A DNA stretch of 64,000 nucleotides from Acidobacteriota bacterium. Lineage in GTDB: Bacteria; Acidobacteriota; Thermoanaerobaculia; Gp7-AA8; JAHWKK01. The stretch spans positions 95,059 through 159,058 of the forward strand of contig JAHWKK010000003.1 in assembly GCA_019347945.1 (NCBI GenBank), written 5' to 3'. Position numbers and translations under genes: made by a program. Below are positions 53,835-63,206 of this stretch, piece by piece. Every line of letters starts with the position of its first letter. The first letter of the stretch is position 1. The notes below the pieces were generated by a model that worked only from the letters and a program-made list of their open reading frames with translations, had not been told where the DNA came from and searched no databases.

Positions 53835-53950
53835 GCGTACCTGATACGGTTCGGCGCCCGAGACCGTCCAAGCGCCAGAACCGGCGGGTACCGGGAGTCA
53901 TTCTGCCCGATCCTGCCCCCGATGTGTCACTCGACGCGTCTCGAGGCCGC

Positions 53951-54535
53951 TCAATCCCGTCTCAGGGGCGGGACTCTTCGGCCGGTCGCCGAGTCGGTGA
54001 TGAGCTGGTCGAGCCGGCGCTGGCGGGTCGCGTCCCGTTTTGCGCTGAGAATCCAGGAGTTGACGGCGCGCCGGTACCAGGGAGGCTGCGACTGATAGAA
54101 CTTCCATGCGGCGTCGTTCCGCTTCAACTGTGATTGATATTCGGAGGGGAGGATCTCGGGCCGCTCTTCATAGGAGTAAATTCCGGACTTGTCTTCGCGG
54201 CGCGCCTCGTACGCCTCCCGGCCCGGAGGCTCGACACGGCCCTCCTCGTCCAGCTTCTGGTAGCGGTCGATGTTGCGTCTGCTCCAGATGCTGCCCGGGC
54301 GGCGGGGAGTGAAGCGGATGGCGTAGGACTCGTCGTCGACCTTCTTCCGGACGCCGTCAATCCAGCCGAAACAGAGTGCCTCGTCGACCGACTCCGGCCA
54401 GGTGATACTCGCCCTGCCGGACTCCTTCCTGTCGAAACCGACCCACAGCTCCTCCCGCTCGCCGTGGTGCTTCGAAAGCCAGCGGCGGAACGCGGCGGGC
54501 GAGTCGAAGAAAGTGAGGGCGGAGATCTGCGGCAC
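53951..54535 (-). CDS. YdeI/OmpD-associated family protein
   Basis: This protein of about 194 residues has LTFFDSPAAFRRWLSKHHGEREELWVGFDRKESG, then SITWPESVDEALCFGWIDGVRKKVDDESYAIRFTPRRPGSIWSRRNI, which is characteristic of the YdeI/OmpD-associated family. The C-terminus has the WKFYQSQPPWYRRAVNSWI motif. The function is uncertain; relatives are linked to antimicrobial-peptide tolerance. The GTG start at 54535 is 9 nt after TAAGAT. It lies after the flavoprotein gene on the same strand. Confidence 0.85.
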   Translation of the reverse strand: MPQISALTFFDSPAAFRRWLSKHHGEREELWVGFDRKESGRASITWPESVDEALCFGWIDGVRKKVDDESYAIRFTPRRPGSIWSRRNIDRYQKLDEEGRVEPPGREAYEARREDKSGIYSYEERPEILPSEYQSQLKRNDAAWKFYQSQPPWYRRAVNSWILSAKRDATRQRRLDQLITDSATGRRVPPLRRD

Positions 54536-54630
54536 CGGGAGGAAATCTTATCGAATGGGCAGATCTCTCGGTCTCCCCGGGGATCCCGGGGATTTCGCGA
54601 ATTCGTGATTTCCTGGCGCTTCTTGTGAGC

Positions 54631-55785
54631 TCAGCCGGCGGAGCGCCATTGATTCAGCGGTCGGCGATCGGGCTCGGGAAAGGATCCCCGTCCGAAGAAG
54701 ACGTGCCGTGTGAGCTCGCTGAGCGGCCGCGTGCGGAGGAGTGCGCAGCCGAGCTCGACCAGCAGCGGCGACCTCACCGCGGCGATCGCCCGCCGCATCC
54801 ATCGCCGCGAAATGAATCGTGTTCCGAGTCCCCGGCCGGGGTAAAGCGAAAGCGATTTCGGGGAGCTCTGCTTCACCGCCAGGGTGAGGACCTCTGCGGC
54901 GTATCGGGAGAGACGCATCGCTCCGTCGAGGCCTCCCGCCGTAAGCGGTGAGACTGCACCGGCGGAGTCACCGATCACGAGTCCGCGCTCGCATGAGATC
55001 CGCGGAAGGATGCCGCCGACCGGGATGAGGCCGCCCCGACGCTCGACGACCCGCCCGCTCTCCAGATCGCAGATGCCGCCGATCCTGCTGCGGAGCGCGA
55101 TCAGCGCGGCGCCGGGATCGAACGAGCTCGCGTATCCACCCACGCCGACGTGGACCTCCTGCCCGTCGTCGGCAAGCCAGCCGATGTAGCCGGGAGCGAG
55201 TCGGGGATCGAGAAAGCAGTGGAGCGCGGGCGTTCGCGTGCCGCCGACGCCGTGCAGCACCTCTTCGACGCCGACGATGAGCTCGTCATTGCGGCTGAGT
55301 CCGAGAGCGGCGGCGACTCTCGATCGTGCCCCGTCCGCACCGACGATGAACCGGGTCGCCACCTTCTCGACCCCGTGCGCACCTCGTAACCACACGATCG
55401 TCCCCCCGTCCGGCGCGCGATCGACGCCGATGAACGACGTCGAGGGTCGCCACTCCGCCCCGTTCCTGGTCGCCTCCCTCAGCATGCCGGTGTAGATCGT
55501 CTCCATCCGCCCGATCCGGAACTCCGGGACCGAGCTCTCGAGCGTCTGTTCTCGCCCCGCGGGAGAGTGAAGCACCACCCGTCGAACGACGGGTCCCAGC
55601 GATCCTTCCGGCAGATCGAAATCTTCGAACGACTTCCGGACGAAGATTCCGGTCGTGCGGACCGCGGTTCGGACGTTGGCTTTCCTCTCGACGAGAAGGA
55701 CCGATACTCCTTCCGCGGCGAGATGTCGGGCGCACTGCAACCCCGCAAGTCCGGCGCCGATCACGGTGACGTCGTACCGTTTCAC
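54631..55785 (-). CDS. Geranylgeranyl reductase-type FAD flavoprotein
   Basis: This protein of about 384 residues has a GR2-type FAD-binding start ([20 protein letters not shown]), an acidic second strand (LLVERK), and [36 protein letters not shown]. This is the pattern of geranylgeranyl reductase/CrtI-like oxidoreductases that hydrogenate prenyl chains. GTG 55785 overlaps the uppS stop by 4 nt (55782-55785). Co-transcription with a cis-prenyltransferase suggests saturation of a polyprenyl product (inference). Confidence 0.85.
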   Translation of the reverse strand: MKRYDVTVIGAGLAGLQCARHLAAEGVSVLLVERKANVRTAVRTTGIFVRKSFEDFDLPEGSLGPVVRRVVLHSPAGREQTLESSVPEFRIGRMETIYTGMLREATRNGAEWRPSTSFIGVDRAPDGGTIVWLRGAHGVEKVATRFIVGADGARSRVAAALGLSRNDELIVGVEEVLHGVGGTRTPALHCFLDPRLAPGYIGWLADDGQEVHVGVGGYASSFDPGAALIALRSRIGGICDLESGRVVERRGGLIPVGGILPRISCERGLVIGDSAGAVSPLTAGGLDGAMRLSRYAAEVLTLAVKQSSPKSLSLYPGRGLGTRFISRRWMRRAIAAVRSPLLVELGCALLRTRPLSELTRHVFFGRGSFPEPDRRPLNQWRSAG

Positions 55786-56516
55786 GATAGCGCCGCCTCC
55801 GCGGAGATCGGGGCGTCGATGCGTGCTGGCCCGGGCAACCCGCCGAACCGGCGGTTCCGCCCGTGAAACGTCTCGACCGCGTCGCGAAGGTCTTCGCCAG
55901 TGAAATCCGGCCAGAGGACCTCGGAGAAGAGGAGCTCCGCGTAGGCGCTCTCCCACAGCAGAAAATCGCTCAGCCTCTGTTCCCGGCCGGTCCGGATGAG
56001 CAGATCGACGTCGGGCGTGCCGGCATCGCCATGCTGCGACTGCGCGAGAAGCCGGTGAAAGCGATCACGGGTCAGCGCTTCTCCCGCGGCGAGCCCGGCC
56101 GCCCGGACGATCGCATCCCGCGCGGAGTAATCGACGGCAAGACGAAGGTGGAGAACGTCTCCTGCTTCGGTCGCCGACTCCGCCTCTTCGATCGTGGCGA
56201 CCAGCGACGATGGAAGCCGGTCGCGCCTCCCGATCACGCTGAGTCGCACTCCTTCGCGCCGGCAGTTCGGAGTTTCCGCCTCGAGGAAGGTGCGGAAGAG
56301 CGCCATCAGAACGGCGACTTCCCGAGCGGGCCGGCGCCAGTTGTCGGAAGAGAAGGCGTAGAGAGTGAGCGTGGCGATTCCGAGGCCAGGCGCCGATTCG
56401 ACTGTCCGGCGGACGGCCTCGGCGCCGGCGCGATGTCCTCGTGTTCGCGGCCAGCCGCGCTCTTCGGCCCAGCGGCCGTTTCCATCCATGATGATGGCGA
56501 CGTGCATACGGTACAT
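55782..56516 (-). CDS. uppS: Polyprenyl diphosphate synthase (UppS/cis-prenyltransferase)
   Basis: This 244-residue enzyme adds IPP units in cis to make the C55 (or similar) undecaprenyl carrier. [14 protein letters not shown] (catalytic Asp), [31 protein letters not shown] and [20 protein letters not shown] are all present. ATG 56516 is preceded by TTGGAG; ATG 56507 also fits. It is followed by the flavoprotein with a 4-nt overlap. Its promoter carries an inverted repeat also found upstream of the wHTH operon. Confidence 0.95.
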   Translation of the reverse strand: MYRMHVAIIMDGNGRWAEERGWPRTRGHRAGAEAVRRTVESAPGLGIATLTLYAFSSDNWRRPAREVAVLMALFRTFLEAETPNCRREGVRLSVIGRRDRLPSSLVATIEEAESATEAGDVLHLRLAVDYSARDAIVRAAGLAAGEALTRDRFHRLLAQSQHGDAGTPDVDLLIRTGREQRLSDFLLWESAYAELLFSEVLWPDFTGEDLRDAVETFHGRNRRFGGLPGPARIDAPISAEAALS

Positions 56517-56527
56517 GACTGCATCTC

Positions 56528-56551
56528 CAAGTACTTTATATTGCAAAGTCA
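56528..56551. promoter_or_regulatory. Putative operator 1 (uppS promoter)
   Basis: CAAGTACTTT-N7-AAAGTCA, with the perfect half-sites ACTTT (56533-56537) and AAAGT (56545-56549). It overlaps a minus-strand -10-like TATAAA (56535-56540) about 18 nt before ATG 56516. The same string with the same N7 spacing occurs at 57585-57608. Confidence 0.65.
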
Positions 56552-56586
56552 TTGCCACCAATGTTCTGTCGGGTGCCCTCGCATGA

Positions 56587-56961
56587 TCAGCTTCCTGCGC
56601 GGGTGGCGGCGATCAGCGCTTCCATGTGGTCGAGGTAGCGCTGGAGCGCCCGGCGACCTTTGGCGGTGAGCCGGTAGTCGGTGTGCGGGACTCTTCCCCG
56701 AAACGACTTGCGGCAGGCGAGGTAATCGGCGTCTTCGAGTTTACGGGCGTGAACGCTGAGGTTGCCGTCGGAGGTATTGAGAAGGTCTCTGAGCTCGGTG
56801 AAGCTGAGGCTCTCGTTGACGGCGAGAGCGCTGAGAATTCCGAGCCGGAGCCGGTCGTGAATGAGGCGGTCGAGCTCGGTCGTCCTTTCCACCGCGCCCT
56901 CGATCGCAACGAGCCCCGTATCCGTCGTACCCGGTTTCGTTTTCGCTGCCTTTCTAGCCAC
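56587..56961 (-). CDS. Winged-helix transcriptional regulator
   Basis: This 124-residue protein has a w[60 protein letters not shown], then a wing ending [21 protein letters not shown]. This is the ArsR/MarR-like 'DNA-binding' type usually paired with a small membrane protein. Its gene overlaps the membrane protein gene by 8 nt, so they form one operon headed by an operator-bearing promoter (57559-57608). It probably binds its own promoter and that of uppS (inference). Confidence 0.82.
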   Translation of the reverse strand: MARKAAKTKPGTTDTGLVAIEGAVERTTELDRLIHDRLRLGILSALAVNESLSFTELRDLLNTSDGNLSVHARKLEDADYLACRKSFRGRVPHTDYRLTAKGRRALQRYLDHMEALIAATRAGS

Positions 56962-57550
56962 CGTACCTCCTCGCGATGATCGCTCCGAAAACGATGTGGA
57001 GAGCCCCGAATCCGACTCCGAGGCATAAATTGCCGACGAGGGGAGAGCTGAAGAGGGCGATCGTTCCGAGAAAGAGGAAGAGAAGTCCCATCAGCGGGAT
57101 GATCCGGACGGAGAATGTACCGCCGGCGACGACGGCTGCGCCGTAGAGGAGAAGCCACACCCCTGGAAGGAGCGAATGAAGCCCGGCGCGGGCGAGCACC
57201 GCGGTGAGGAGCGCTCCGGCGAGAATGGCGGGGGAAAAGCTGAGAGCGAACTGGCGCGCGGGGCGCGAAAAGAACGGCACGCCGGCGTCGCGCGCCTTGA
57301 GCATCACCGCGACCAGACCGACGGCGAGTGCGACCCCCGCCGCCACGAGCCAGGTGGCGAGCCACGCCTGCGGGGTTTCCTGTCCCGCGGCGACGATCGC
57401 GGCGGCGAGTCCGGTGAGTCCCATGATCACGCCACCCCAGCCCGGAACGGCCGTGAACGAGCCGGCGCGCTCCATCGCATCGCGGATGAAGACGAGGTTC
57501 TCGGCCGCGTGCTCGTAGATGCTCGGGGGCTCGTCGGTGCGACGGTTCAT
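56954..57550 (-). CDS. Membrane protein paired with a wHTH regulator
   Basis: This 198-residue protein has a short cytoplasmic start (PPSIYEHAAENLVFIRDAMERAGSFTAVPGWG) and six helices in two hairpin sets. The pattern of an N-terminal HAAENL..IR..ME....FT.VPG segment followed by six spans recurs in proteins encoded next to such wHTH regulators, but no activity is known. A canonical -35/-10 promoter ends 8 nt before its ATG. Confidence 0.72.
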   Translation of the reverse strand: MNRRTDEPPSIYEHAAENLVFIRDAMERAGSFTAVPGWGGVIMGLTGLAAAIVAAGQETPQAWLATWLVAAGVALAVGLVAVMLKARDAGVPFFSRPARQFALSFSPAILAGALLTAVLARAGLHSLLPGVWLLLYGAAVVAGGTFSVRIIPLMGLLFLFLGTIALFSSPLVGNLCLGVGFGALHIVFGAIIARRYGG

Positions 57551-57558
57551 TGAGGATA

Positions 57559-57608
57559 AAGATAGGGTGTCGTTCGCATAGTGTCAAGTACTTTGAGTGA
57601 TAAAGTCA
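57559..57608 (-). promoter_or_regulatory. Sigma-70 promoter with overlapping operator 2
   Basis: TTGACA (57582-57587, minus strand), a 17-bp spacer, TATCTT (57559-57564) and 8 nt to ATG 57550. The inverted repeat CAAGTACTTT-N7-AAAGTCA (57585-57608) covers the -35 upstream edge. A regulator bound here would block polymerase. Confidence 0.72.
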
Positions 57609-57786
57609 CGTGCGGCAGAAACTCTGGTTTGCTCCAGCCGAAGGCGAGACTAGAGGCGCCTTCAATCAGGGTAGATTTCGATTCGAAACGCGCCGCCAGC
57701 AATAAACAGTACATTTCATCAAATCGTTAGTACATTCAATGCAATGAACTGACACAAACGCACGCCTGGTGGCATCGAAGATACGC

Positions 57787-57966
57787 ACGGCACCGTTGAG
57801 CCGGGCAAGACTGCGGATCTCGGTTGAGCCGGGCAAGACGGCGGATCTCGTGATACTCACCTCAGATCCGTCCGATGACATCTCCGCGCTGCAGCAAATA
57901 GAGGCCGTGGTCAAAGCCGGCAGGATTCCGAGGCAGGAATACGATGAACCGTTGGCAGAAGAATAA
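57787..57966 (+). pseudogene. Amidohydrolase C-terminal remnant with a tandem duplication
   Basis: The frame at 57823 onwards reads VEPGKTADLVILTSDPSDDI, then EAVVKAGRI, the typical C-terminal end of imidazolonepropionase-like amidohydrolases (G-x-I-x-x-G-K-x-A-D-L-V-...-V-V-K-x-G). A 28-bp tandem duplication (57795-57822 and 57823-57850, one mismatch) shifts the frame. The preceding 150 bp are AT-richer than the rest of the window. It is a decayed fragment. Confidence 0.75.
57795..57850. repeat. 28-bp tandem duplication in a pseudogene
   Basis: Two adjacent 28-bp copies with one mismatch, starting GTTGAGCCGGGCAAGAC. 28 is not a multiple of three, so one copy is out of frame with the other. 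It is the likely cause of the broken amidohydrolase frame. Confidence 0.85.
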
Positions 57967-58098
57967 GAGCACCTGCTGACCCCAGTCTGATGCCTTCGTC
58001 GCGTTGCGTGCTTCGGTCGAGGATTGGTAGAGGTCCCGGGTTACCTCCTGTCGACAGGGATTGAGTGTAGCGTTCCGTGTCCCGACACTCCCGCCGTG

Positions 58099-58104
58099 TA
58101 GAAT
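58099..58104 (+). promoter_or_regulatory. Putative -10 box of the rimB-rimK operon
   Basis: TAGAAT with an 8-nt spacer before GTG 58113. Confidence 0.5.
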
Positions 58105-58112
58105 CTGGCGAC

Positions 58113-58577
58113 GTGACCGATTTTCCACAAATGATTCTCGGATGGCGGGAGTGGGTCGCGCTCCCCGACCTCGGTGTCGGCGCGGTTCACGCCAAGCTCG
58201 ACACCGGGGCGCGAACCTCCGCGCTCCACGTGGTCGAGATCGACATCTACCGGCGCGCGGGCCGGAAATGGGTCCGGTTCAAGGTCGACCCCGACCCGAA
58301 ACGGCCCAACCGGCTGATCGAGACGGCAGCCCCGCTGATCGACGAGCGCGTCGTCAAGAGCTCGAGCGGTGTCGGCGAGCTCCGTGCAGTCGTCGAAACG
58401 CGGATCGCGGTCGGCGGCCGCGAATGGCCGATCGAGGTGAGCCTGACGTCCCGGGACGAGATGAGATTCCGCATGCTGATCGGCCGGGCCGCGCTGGCGG
58501 GGAGGGTCGTGATCGACCCGAAACGTTCGAACGTCGCCGGCACACCTCGGAGGCCGCGCAGAAAGGTGGTCAAGTGA
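58113..58577 (+). CDS. RimB-like ATP-dependent zinc protease family protein
   Basis: This protein of about 154 residues is of the retropepsin-like RimB family (PF05618): [31 protein letters not shown] holds the aspartic-type D-T-G-A, and [17 protein letters not shown] is the C-terminal conserved end. In Pseudomonas and other bacteria RimB modulates RimK-made poly-glutamate tails on ribosomal protein S6. It overlaps rimK by GTGA. GTG 58113 is supported by the -10 box; ATG 58131 is an alternative. Confidence 0.85.
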   Translation: MTDFPQMILGWREWVALPDLGVGAVHAKLDTGARTSALHVVEIDIYRRAGRKWVRFKVDPDPKRPNRLIETAAPLIDERVVKSSSGVGELRAVVETRIAVGGREWPIEVSLTSRDEMRFRMLIGRAALAGRVVIDPKRSNVAGTPRRPRRKVVK

Positions 58578-59479
58578 AGATCTTCGTATTGTCGAGAAAG
58601 TCGAGCCTCTACTCGACGCGGCAGCTGGTCGAAGCGGCGAAACGGCGCGGCCACGAGGTCCGCGTGATCGACTATCTCCGCTGTTACATGAACATCACGT
58701 CGCACCGCCCCGAGGTGATCTTCCAGGGCGAAAAGCTCGAAGGGGCTGACGCGATCATCCCGCGGATCGGGGCAACCTACACGTTCTACGGAACGGCGGT
58801 CGTCCGGCAGTTCGAGATGCAGGGCGTCTTCTGTGTCGCGGAATCGCAGGCGATCAGCCGCTCGCGCGACAAGCTCCGCTCGCTCCAGCTGCTCGCGCGC
58901 GAGGGAATCGGGCTTCCCGTGACCGGCTTCGCGCACTCCACCAAGGACGTCGAAGGGCTGATTCAGATCGCCGGGGGCGCGCCGCTCGTGATCAAGCTCC
59001 TGGAAGGGACCCAGGGAATCGGCGTGGTCCTCGCCGAGACCAAGCAGGCGGCGGAGTCGGTCATCGAGGCATTCCGGGGACTCGAGGCGAACATACTCGT
59101 GCAGGAGTTCATCAAGGAAGCGGGAGGAGCGGACATCCGGGCGTTCGTCGTCGGCGGAAGGGTCGTTGCGGCGATGAAGCGGATGGCGAAGGAAGGGGAG
59201 TTCCGGTCGAATCTCCACCGCGGTGGCAACGCGTCGAAGATCAAGCTCACCCCGGAGGAGCGCTCGACGGCGGTCCGGTCGGCGAAGGCGATGGGGCTCA
59301 ACGTTGCCGGCGTCGACATGCTGCGATCGAATCACGGGCCGGTCGTGATGGAGGTCAACTCTTCCCCGGGTCTCGAAGGAATCGAAAAGGCAACCGGCGT
59401 CGACGTCGCGGGGAAGGTGATCGAGTTCATCGAAAAGAACGCCGCACCGAACAAGACGCGAGACCGCATTCAGCAATGA
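58574..59479 (+). CDS. rimK: RimK-type ATP-grasp glutamate ligase
   Basis: This 301-residue ATP-grasp ligase adds glutamate residues to ribosomal protein S6 or related targets. [58 protein letters not shown] and [20 protein letters not shown] are all RimK signatures, with [12 protein letters not shown] at the end carrying metal ligands. GTG 58574 lies in the GTGA overlap with the rimB-like gene, and its stop overlaps the next ATG (ATGA). Confidence 0.95.
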   Translation: MKIFVLSRKSSLYSTRQLVEAAKRRGHEVRVIDYLRCYMNITSHRPEVIFQGEKLEGADAIIPRIGATYTFYGTAVVRQFEMQGVFCVAESQAISRSRDKLRSLQLLAREGIGLPVTGFAHSTKDVEGLIQIAGGAPLVIKLLEGTQGIGVVLAETKQAAESVIEAFRGLEANILVQEFIKEAGGADIRAFVVGGRVVAAMKRMAKEGEFRSNLHRGGNASKIKLTPEERSTAVRSAKAMGLNVAGVDMLRSNHGPVVMEVNSSPGLEGIEKATGVDVAGKVIEFIEKNAAPNKTRDRIQQ

Positions 59480-60438
59480 CGTCTGACCGAGGCACCGAGC
59501 TCGTCGTCGGAGGGGAGACGGTCGAACCGGGAACCCGGAAGCGCGTCGACATTCCGATCGCGAGATTGCCCTCCGGGACGAGTGTCTCGCTCCCCGTCAT
59601 CGTGCTGCGCGGTCGCCGCGAAGGCCCGGGCGTCTTTCTCAACGCGGCGATTCACGGCGACGAGATCGACGGGCTCGAGGTGATCCTCGAGGTTCTCGAA
59701 CGAATCAACGTGAAGTCGATTCGCGGAACGATCATCGCGGTTCCGGTGGTCAACGTGTTCGGCTTCATCACTGCGTCGCGCTATCTTCCCGACCGGCGCG
59801 ATCTCAACCGGAGCTTTCCGGGAAGCGAGACCGGCTCGCTCGCCGCGAGACTCGCGAATCTCTTCATGCAGAACGTCGTCCTGCACTGCAACTACGGGAT
59901 CGATTTTCACGCCGGCTCGCACCACCGGACCAACCTTCCGCAAATCCGCGCCGATCTGACCGATCCCGAAACGCTCCGGCTTGCGGAAGCCTTCGGGCCG
60001 CGAATCATTCTGGATGCGCCGCTGCGGCCGGGTTCGCTTCGCCAGGCTGCCGGATCGAGGGGGATCCGGACGCTCGTGTACGAAGCGGGAGAGCCGAGCC
60101 GGTTCGACCCCGTCTCGGGGACCGAGGCGGTCGAGGGGACGCTGAGAGTTCTTCATGCGGTCGGGCTTCTCGACCAGCCGGTCGACCCCTCCCCCTATGA
60201 GCCCTTCAGAATCGGACGCTCCCGATGGGTCAGGGCCAGCCGCAGCGGAATCCTCCGCCCCTCGGTGCGTCTCGGACAACTCGTGCGAAACAAGGAAAAG
60301 CTCGGCGTCGTCTCCGACATTTACGGCGAACAGAAGGCGCCGGTGAGAGCCGCGTTCGCCGGCATCGTCCTCGGCCTTCAGCTCAACCCGCTCGTTCATC
60401 GTGGCGATGCGCTGGTGCACATCGGCGAACCGGAGTGA
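59476..60438 (+). CDS. Succinylglutamate desuccinylase/aspartoacylase-family protein
   Basis: This 320-residue zinc carboxypeptidase-like enzyme has [11 protein letters not shown] (zinc His and Glu), IDFHAGS (second zinc His) and VYEAGEP (catalytic Glu). A C-terminal beta domain ends in [12 protein letters not shown]. The three-gene rimB-rimK-aspartoacylase order recurs in many genomes, so the protein may trim or process the glutamate tail or a similar product (inference). It overlaps rimK by 4 nt. Confidence 0.88.
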   Translation: MTSDRGTELVVGGETVEPGTRKRVDIPIARLPSGTSVSLPVIVLRGRREGPGVFLNAAIHGDEIDGLEVILEVLERINVKSIRGTIIAVPVVNVFGFITASRYLPDRRDLNRSFPGSETGSLAARLANLFMQNVVLHCNYGIDFHAGSHHRTNLPQIRADLTDPETLRLAEAFGPRIILDAPLRPGSLRQAAGSRGIRTLVYEAGEPSRFDPVSGTEAVEGTLRVLHAVGLLDQPVDPSPYEPFRIGRSRWVRASRSGILRPSVRLGQLVRNKEKLGVVSDIYGEQKAPVRAAFAGIVLGLQLNPLVHRGDALVHIGEPE

Positions 60439-60450
60439 TAGAAGCGGTGG

Positions 60451-60528
60451 CCGGTTGCCGGTTGCCGGTTGCCGGTTGCCGGTTGCCGGTTGCCGGTCGC
60501 CGGTTACCGGTTGCCAGTTGTCAGTTGC
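60451..60528. repeat. Heptamer tandem repeat (GGTTGCC)n
   Basis: About ten units of GGTTGCC, the last ones degenerate (GGTCGCC, GGTTACC, AGTTGTC). It begins 13 nt after the aspartoacylase-like stop. Confidence 0.85.
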
Positions 60529-60678
60529 GGGCTTCCAGCGCGCGCACCCCTCGAAAACTTTCGGCTGCCAGTCTTTGGTGGACGCGCTGCAGGCTCGCAA
60601 AACACTCGCGGGCGCGTCAGCGGGGCGACTGGACATTAGTCGTCGAGGGTGGCCCCGCGAGGAGGATCGTTCTGAGCA

Positions 60679-61051
60679 AGCCCGCGCCAGCGGGCGAAAG
60701 GGCTTAGCCCCCGGCTTCAGCCGGGGGGCCGAGACCCTGCTAGAGGTAGTGTGAGCCCGCTTCAGCGGGCGGCAGGTGCGCGATTTTTCGTTATACGGAC
60801 CGAACTCGAAGAAGCTGCCGTTGAAAACTGTAAAACGATCCTTGAGCCAGACCTGCATTCGTAAATCGCAATCGGTTCTGTCGCCCGCTGAAGCGGGCTC
60901 GACCTCATTTGTAAACCCGTCACTCGCCCCCGGCTGAAGCCGGGGGCTAAGATCTGTCGCCGCCTTCGGCGGCTTCCTCGGGTTTAATAGATTTCATCGG
61001 GACTCGAGATCACCGATCATTGACTGGTCCTGTCGCCCGCTGGCGCGGGCT
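60679..61051. repeat. Nested palindrome: three palindromes repeated in mirrored order
   Basis: Left side: a 60679-60696, b 60706-60728, c 60753-60771. Right side: c' 60882-60900, b' 60927-60948, a' 61034-61051. Each is itself palindromic, and a/a' (18 bp), b/b' (22 bp) and c/c' (19 bp) are exact reverse complements in mirrored order. A seventh hairpin (60959-60973) sits between b' and a'. The centre (about 110 bp) is ordinary sequence. The 755-bp gap before the sulfatase gene holds this and the heptamer array; no gene is seen. Confidence 0.85.
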
Positions 61052-61193
61052 GAGCCGAACTGCCAACAACTTTCTTCACCTTCGATGAGACGTTCAACAC
61101 ATCTGGTCCCTTGCGCGGGCTGTCTATACTGGCAACAGGCCAATGCTTATGTCGCTGCATCCTCTAGAAAGAGAGAATGTCCTGAGACGAGCA

Positions 61194-63206
61194 ATGAAAC
61201 GCAAAGGTGCGCGGCTCTCGCGGGTCTGCGCGGTCATCGCACTTCTTCTGATCGTCCTCGGCGGGTGCCGGGATGAGACGGAGGGCGTCGTCGAGGCTGC
61301 ACCTCCCTCGATCCTTCTCGTGACGCTCGACACGACGCGTTACGATTCGATCGGTCCCGCCGCCGCCGTCGAGACCCCGGCGTTCAATGCGCTGGTCGAG
61401 CGGGGAGTCGTGTTCAACAGCGCCTGGGCGACGGCGCCCCAGACGCTCCCGTCGCACGCGTCGATGCTCAGCGGGCTCCATCCGGCAGGCCACGGCGTTC
61501 ACCAGAACGCGCGCCGCCTCGGCGACGACATCGAGCTCGTTCAGGAACAGCTGCGATCGAAGGGCTACCGCACCGGAGCGTTCGTGTCGGCGCTTCCACT
61601 GGCGCGGAAGTTCGGTCTCGAACGAGGCTTCGAGGTCTATGGGGACGAGATGGATGGAGAAGAGAGAAGCGCGATCGAAACCGCATCCGAAGCGATGGCG
61701 TGGCTGAAGACGACGGGGTCGGGTCCGGTCTTTCTCTGGGTGCATTTCTTCGAGCCGCACTATCCGTATGCACCTCCGGAGGGAATCGCGGCACCGACTC
61801 CCTATCTGGGAGAGATCGTCGCTGTCGACAATGCGCTCGGTGATCTGGTCCGGGAGTTCGAGGCGAGGAGGCCAGCGGGGGCGATCATCGTTGCAGGCGA
61901 TCACGGCGAGGGGCTCGGCGAACATGGAGAGGCGCAGCACGGAATGCTCGCTTACCGGTCGACCATGCAGGTGCCGCTCGTGATTCGCGTCGAGGGCGAG
62001 AGCCCTCGAGCCGTCGAGACTCCGGTGAGCATCCGGAGGATCTTCCACACGGTGCGGGCGATCGCTGGGGAGGAGGATGAGCTGAGCCTGCTGGGGAACG
62101 CCGGCGAGATCGTCGTCGGCGAGGCGATGCAGCCGTACCTCGCCTACGGATGGCAGCCTCAGGTGATGGCGACGTGGGACGATCATCAGGCGATCTTTGC
62201 GGGCGTGCTCGAAGCGTACGACCTCCAGGCGGATCCTGCGCAGTCGAACGACCTCGGTTCACAGGCCGAGATCCCGCGGCCGGTTCGCGCGGCGCTCACC
62301 TCCTATCCGATTCCGTCGATCTCCGGCGGCCGCGACAACGTCGAGCTCTCCGACGAGGAGCGGCGGCAGCTCGCGAGCCTCGGATACGTCACGGGTGGTC
62401 CGGCTCCGGCAATCCGGGAGGATGCCCCGAGACCGGTGGAAATGGCGGATCTGTTCGACGAGCTCGACCGCGCGTCCGGCGCGTTCGCAGCGCAGCGATG
62501 GGAGGAAGCGATCCCGATTCTCCGGGAGATCCTCGCGCTGGACGAGTCGAATCTGATGGCGGCGCTGCGGCTCGCTGCGGCGTACTCCGCGACGGGCGAC
62601 GACGAGAAGGCGATGGAAGCGTTTCGCCGTGCGCGGGAGATTGCTCCCGACTCCCCGGACGTCGATCACTACGAGGGGTTGCATCATGCGAGACAGAGAG
62701 ACTGGGAACGTGCCGTTCCGCTGCTGGAGGAGTCGCTCCGCAACGAGCCGGGCAGGCTGGCTGCGATCGAGGCGCTCGCGAGGCAGAGGGCTTCCGAGGG
62801 GCGGTTCCGCGAGGCGCTCGATCTGTGGGAGCGGGCCGATGCGATCGAGCCGCTGAGCGCGGATCAGTCGCGAATGGCGGGAGCGGCGGCGATGAGGCTC
62901 GGCGACACGCCGCTCGCTCTGAAGTATCTGGAGCGCGCGCGATCGATCCTGGGCGCGCGATTCGAGAACGATCTCGAGCTCGGTGTTCTCTATCTCGAGA
63001 CTAGGCGATTTCGAGAAGCGAGAGCGGCCCTCGACAGGGCGGTTCAAAGAGACCCTGAGAACCCGATGGCGCTGTTCAAGCGGGCGCAGCTCAGCGTTCT
63101 GCTGGGGGAGCCGGAGGCATCGCAGTGGATCGCAAAGGCGAGACGTGCGGCGGATGCGGTCACCGCTCCGCTCATCGACAAAGAGCGTCTTTTCGAGGGC
63201 TACTGA
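61194..63206 (+). CDS. Sulfatase-like lipoprotein with C-terminal TPR
   Basis: This 670-residue protein starts with a lipoprotein signal (SRVCAVIALLLIVLGGC). An alkaline-phosphatase-superfamily domain follows: ILLVTLDTTRYDSIG (metal site), APQTLPSHASMLSGLHPAGHGVHQN, WVHFFEPHYPYAPP and IIVAGDHGEGLGEHGE. The nucleophile position is T-L-P-S-H, not the C/S-x-P-S-R of formylglycine sulfatases. Residues from about 425 are TPR helices (six or so). ATG 61194 precedes the signal peptide. The stop overlaps the convergent acyl-CoA dehydrogenase gene by 7 nt. Confidence 0.85.
   Translation: MKRKGARLSRVCAVIALLLIVLGGCRDETEGVVEAAPPSILLVTLDTTRYDSIGPAAAVETPAFNALVERGVVFNSAWATAPQTLPSHASMLSGLHPAGHGVHQNARRLGDDIELVQEQLRSKGYRTGAFVSALPLARKFGLERGFEVYGDEMDGEERSAIETASEAMAWLKTTGSGPVFLWVHFFEPHYPYAPPEGIAAPTPYLGEIVAVDNALGDLVREFEARRPAGAIIVAGDHGEGLGEHGEAQHGMLAYRSTMQVPLVIRVEGESPRAVETPVSIRRIFHTVRAIAGEEDELSLLGNAGEIVVGEAMQPYLAYGWQPQVMATWDDHQAIFAGVLEAYDLQADPAQSNDLGSQAEIPRPVRAALTSYPIPSISGGRDNVELSDEERRQLASLGYVTGGPAPAIREDAPRPVEMADLFDELDRASGAFAAQRWEEAIPILREILALDESNLMAALRLAAAYSATGDDEKAMEAFRRAREIAPDSPDVDHYEGLHHARQRDWERAVPLLEESLRNEPGRLAAIEALARQRASEGRFREALDLWERADAIEPLSADQSRMAGAAAMRLGDTPLALKYLERARSILGARFENDLELGVLYLETRRFREARAALDRAVQRDPENPMALFKRAQLSVLLGEPEASQWIAKARRAADAVTAPLIDKERLFEGY

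Noticed and set aside
60451-60528. CRISPR-like array
   Set aside because: The units are 7 bp with no spacers, and no cas genes are in the window.
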